Source: Bacteroidota bacterium (GTDB lineage: Bacteria > Bacteroidota > Bacteroidia > Flavobacteriales > Flavobacteriaceae). Taken from it: a DNA stretch of 64,000 nt. Below the pieces are notes generated by a model. It ran no database searches, was not told the origin of the DNA, and saw only the letters and a list, made by a program, of their open reading frames with translations. Positions 61,757-64,000 of this stretch are shown one piece after another. The position numbers and the translations under genes are program-made. The DNA lies in NCBI GenBank assembly GCA_023434025.1, contig JAEYTL010000025.1, positions 1-64,000 of the forward strand, given 5' to 3'. Numbering within the stretch: the stretch's first letter is position 1; every line of letters starts with the position of its first letter.

Positions 61757-63571
61757 ATGCCCGGCGAAAAAAAATCGATCTTTAGAACATTTTTCAGAAA
61801 GGATTTCAGAAGACTGGAAGGATTTATTTTTTATCTCAAATCATTTTTAACCCCCAGACAATTCATTTATTTAGCCTGTTTTTTGGTGGGCATTTCTTCT
61901 GCCCTGGCCGTAATCGTTCTGAAAACATTTGCACACTGGGTCTATATTTTTGCCCAGTATATTGATTCTATCCTGCATTTGCCCTACAGTAACAGTACAC
62001 TTCCTATTATTGGAATTGTACTCACGGCTTTTGTGGTCAAAAAAGTACTGGATGGTTCTATTGAAAAAGGGACTTCACAAATCATGTATGCCGTTGCCAA
62101 AAAATCTGGCATCATGCCCAAAAAACAAATGTATGCTCAGATAATAACCAGTTCACTTACAGTTGGTATGGGTGGATCGGCCGGATTAGAATCACCAATC
62201 ACCATAACGGGGGCCGCTTTTGGAAGTAACTTTGCCCAGAATTATCGTCTGAGCTATAAAGACAGAACGTTGCTTTTGGCCTGTGGTGTCGCAGCCGGAA
62301 TTGCCGCTGCATTCAATGCTCCGATTGCCGGAGTGCTTTTTGCCATTGAAGTGGTATTGATGGATGTGAGTATCACTGCGTTTATTCCCATCATGATTTC
62401 GTCTGCAACGGGAGCAATCGTTTCTGCTATTTTATTGAAAGAAGAAATCCTGTTTACTTTCAGTAAACAATTGGATTTTGATTATCATAACTTACCGTTT
62501 TATATTTTATTAGGTATATTTTCGGGTTTTGTTTCCGTAAATTATGCCAGAACTTTTCGAAAAATCGAACATCATTTTGAAAAATCAAAACTTAAACCCA
62601 TCCGGAAAGCCTTCTACGGAGCTTTCATTTTAGCTGTTCTGATTTTCTTTTTCCCAACGTTATTTGGTGAAGGTTATGAGAGCATCAAAATGTTAGCAAA
62701 CACCAATCCATCACAAATTTTAGACAACACCGTACTACAAAAATTTAAGGATAATATATGGGTTCTACTCCTTTTTGTGGGGGCAACCATGTTGATAAAA
62801 GTGTATGCCACAAGTATTACCATTGGCAGTGGCGGAAATGGTGGAAACTTTGCTCCTTCCCTATTTGTGGGTTCTTATTTAGGGTTTGTTGTAGCCACTT
62901 TTTTCAACCAAATAGGGTTTAAACTTCCGGTGAGTAATTTTACGTTGGTTGGAATGGCCGGAATATTGAGCGGATTGTTTCATGCTCCGCTCACCGCTAT
63001 TTTCCTGATTGCCGAAATTACCAGTGGTTACAGTTTAATGGTGCCGTTGATGGTGGTTTCATCCATCAGCTTTGCTATTTCCAAACGCTATGAACCCTAT
63101 TCTTTTGACATAAAAAATCTGGCTGCCAAAGGCGATGTGTTTACAGATGATCGAGATCGAAACATTCTTTCCGGAATATCGCCCTCAAATCTGATTCTCA
63201 CGAATATTCAAACGCTAAAACGTTCTAATTCATTAGAAGAATTGGTTCAGAAAATTTCAACCCACAATCAATCTGTTTTTCCGGTTATAAATGATAAAAA
63301 TGAATTAATTGGTATAGTAAATTTTGAAGATATTCGACCCTATATTTTTAACACTTACAAAGTAAAATACACAAGACTTCAAGACATTATGCTTCCTGCC
63401 AAAGAACAAATCAGTTATGATGAAACCATGGATACCATCATGGAAAAATTTGACCGCACGCAAGAAGAATTTCTTCCGGTTCTGAAAAATAATCAGCTAA
63501 TTGGCTTGCTTTCAAAAACATCCATATTAGAAGCATATCGTGTGCGGTTAAAAAATATGATTATTGAATAA
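61757..63571 (+). CDS. ClC-type chloride channel/antiporter with CBS domains
   Basis: This 604-residue protein has the ClC membrane domain (about residues 30-450). Its selectivity-filter loops are GMGGSAGLESPITITG (with the gating glutamate of the GxExP motif), GSGGNGGNFAPSLFVG and the helix repeats of the fold. A pair of CBS domains follows (about 475-595: VFPVINDKNELIGIVNFEDI and FLPVLKNNQLIGLLSKTSIL), which bind adenine nucleotides. The gating Glu is kept; whether it is a channel or an H+/Cl- antiporter is not decided here. It stands alone after ggt (36 bases). Confidence 0.93.
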   Translation: MPGEKKSIFRTFFRKDFRRLEGFIFYLKSFLTPRQFIYLACFLVGISSALAVIVLKTFAHWVYIFAQYIDSILHLPYSNSTLPIIGIVLTAFVVKKVLDGSIEKGTSQIMYAVAKKSGIMPKKQMYAQIITSSLTVGMGGSAGLESPITITGAAFGSNFAQNYRLSYKDRTLLLACGVAAGIAAAFNAPIAGVLFAIEVVLMDVSITAFIPIMISSATGAIVSAILLKEEILFTFSKQLDFDYHNLPFYILLGIFSGFVSVNYARTFRKIEHHFEKSKLKPIRKAFYGAFILAVLIFFFPTLFGEGYESIKMLANTNPSQILDNTVLQKFKDNIWVLLLFVGATMLIKVYATSITIGSGGNGGNFAPSLFVGSYLGFVVATFFNQIGFKLPVSNFTLVGMAGILSGLFHAPLTAIFLIAEITSGYSLMVPLMVVSSISFAISKRYEPYSFDIKNLAAKGDVFTDDRDRNILSGISPSNLILTNIQTLKRSNSLEELVQKISTHNQSVFPVINDKNELIGIVNFEDIRPYIFNTYKVKYTRLQDIMLPAKEQISYDETMDTIMEKFDRTQEEFLPVLKNNQLIGLLSKTSILEAYRVRLKNMIIE

Positions 63572-63618
63572 AATCCTTATTATCGGATAGATTTATTTTT
63601 ATATCCAAACGATAGTTG

Positions 63619-63626
63619 TATCTTTG
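63619..63626 (+). promoter_or_regulatory. Bacteroidota -7 box (TATCTTTG)
   Basis: An exact TAnnTTTG match 7 bases before the Fic ATG. The transcript would have almost no leader. Confidence 0.6.
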
Positions 63627-63633
63627 TGTTATT

Positions 63634-64000
63634 ATGTGGAATATAGATACATCTTATCGACCTGAATTTCAATCAACTTTTGAACGGTTGTATGATAAGC
63701 TGGCTGTTTTAAAACAAAGCAGACCACTTCCTGCTATTGCTTTACATAAAATAAAAGAATCGTTAACCATAGAATGGACATATAATTCCAACAGCATTGA
63801 AGGAAATACACTGACATTGCGGGAAACACAAATGGTTTTGCAGGAAGGAATTACCGTAAAAGGAAAATCGTTACGCGAACATTTTGAAGCCAAAAACCAT
63901 GAAAAAGCAGTTGACTATCTGTATTCTTTGGTTCAAGAAAATTATACCTTGCGAAGCATTGATATTTTATCGCTGCACGAATTGGTTTTGCGAATGATTG
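63634..64000 (+). CDS. Fic family protein, N-terminal part (cut by window end)
   Basis: The first ~122 residues are present (MWNIDTSYRPEFQ onward). The inhibitory-helix motif [S/T]xxxE[G/N] is visible in TYNSNSIEGNTLTLRETQ, so this is an auto-inhibited class II Fic protein with its alpha-inh helix N-terminal to the Fic core. The catalytic HPFxxGNGR motif lies beyond the window. Fic enzymes usually AMPylate proteins; target unknown. Confidence 0.88.
   Translation, partial: MWNIDTSYRPEFQSTFERLYDKLAVLKQSRPLPAIALHKIKESLTIEWTYNSNSIEGNTLTLRETQMVLQEGITVKGKSLREHFEAKNHEKAVDYLYSLVQENYTLRSIDILSLHELVLRMI

Noticed and set aside
1..64000. rRNA, tRNA and CRISPR loci
   Set aside because: I found no sequence with tRNA cloverleaf motifs, rRNA signatures or evenly spaced direct repeats by reading; a dedicated scan could still find a tRNA.

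Overview
The window is a chromosomal piece of a Bacteroidota genome, almost certainly family Flavobacteriaceae (Flavobacterium-like). The evidence is the AT-rich sequence, a C-terminal type IX secretion sorting domain, a CarboxypepD_reg/TonB outer-membrane receptor, YfhO, DUF4834 and LytTR-type proteins, weak ribosome-binding sites, and many TAnnTTTG (-7) boxes just upstream of starts. I recognised no rRNA, tRNA or CRISPR array.

Layout. (1) 1-2560 is accessory DNA. It holds the end of a large Rhs protein with an M91-like HExxH metallopeptidase toxin tip, an overlapping lipoprotein that is a good immunity candidate, a displaced second Rhs-core fragment, and an IS3-family remnant. (2) 2654-16967 is mostly housekeeping: S41 peptidase, KatG, M1 peptidase, MenE-like ligase, CPBP protease, ArsC-like reductase, a TonB-type receptor, an unlisted 53-residue membrane protein, and FumC. 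(3) About 17020-24600 is a second accessory region: a block of small plus-strand genes separated by ~130-190 bp imperfect palindromes of one repeat family. It looks like an integron-style gene-cassette array without a visible integrase. It opens with a YafY/WYL regulator followed by a Cass2-like effector-binding protein, and ends at a decayed second copy of the YafY gene. (4) 24620-44760 carries a LytS/LytTR two-component pair, small acetyltransferases, a polysaccharide/cell-surface cluster on the minus strand (flippase, glycosyltransferase, YfhO), an alpha-oxoamine synthase probably making sphingo- or sulfonolipid bases, an NYN/OST-HTH protein, a hybrid 7TMR-DISM kinase, hemolysin III, a TPR/HTH regulator broken by a one-base frame slip, and a T9SS-secreted protein. 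(5) 44859-64000 is core metabolism: RdgB, a DEAD-box helicase, TrmH, an ECF sigma/anti-sigma pair, a cysteine-free sirtuin, PurB, SIMPL protein, rhomboid, an LpxL-like acyltransferase, a class V aminotransferase, GlmM coupled to an exported peptide-deformylase-like protein, AcpH, GGT, a ClC channel with CBS domains, and the start of a Fic protein.

The most interesting parts are the cassette-like array at 17300-21660 (three full palindromic sites, two half sites, genes all in one orientation) and the Rhs-M91 toxin/immunity pair. Functional calls rest on motif recognition by eye; no database search was run.
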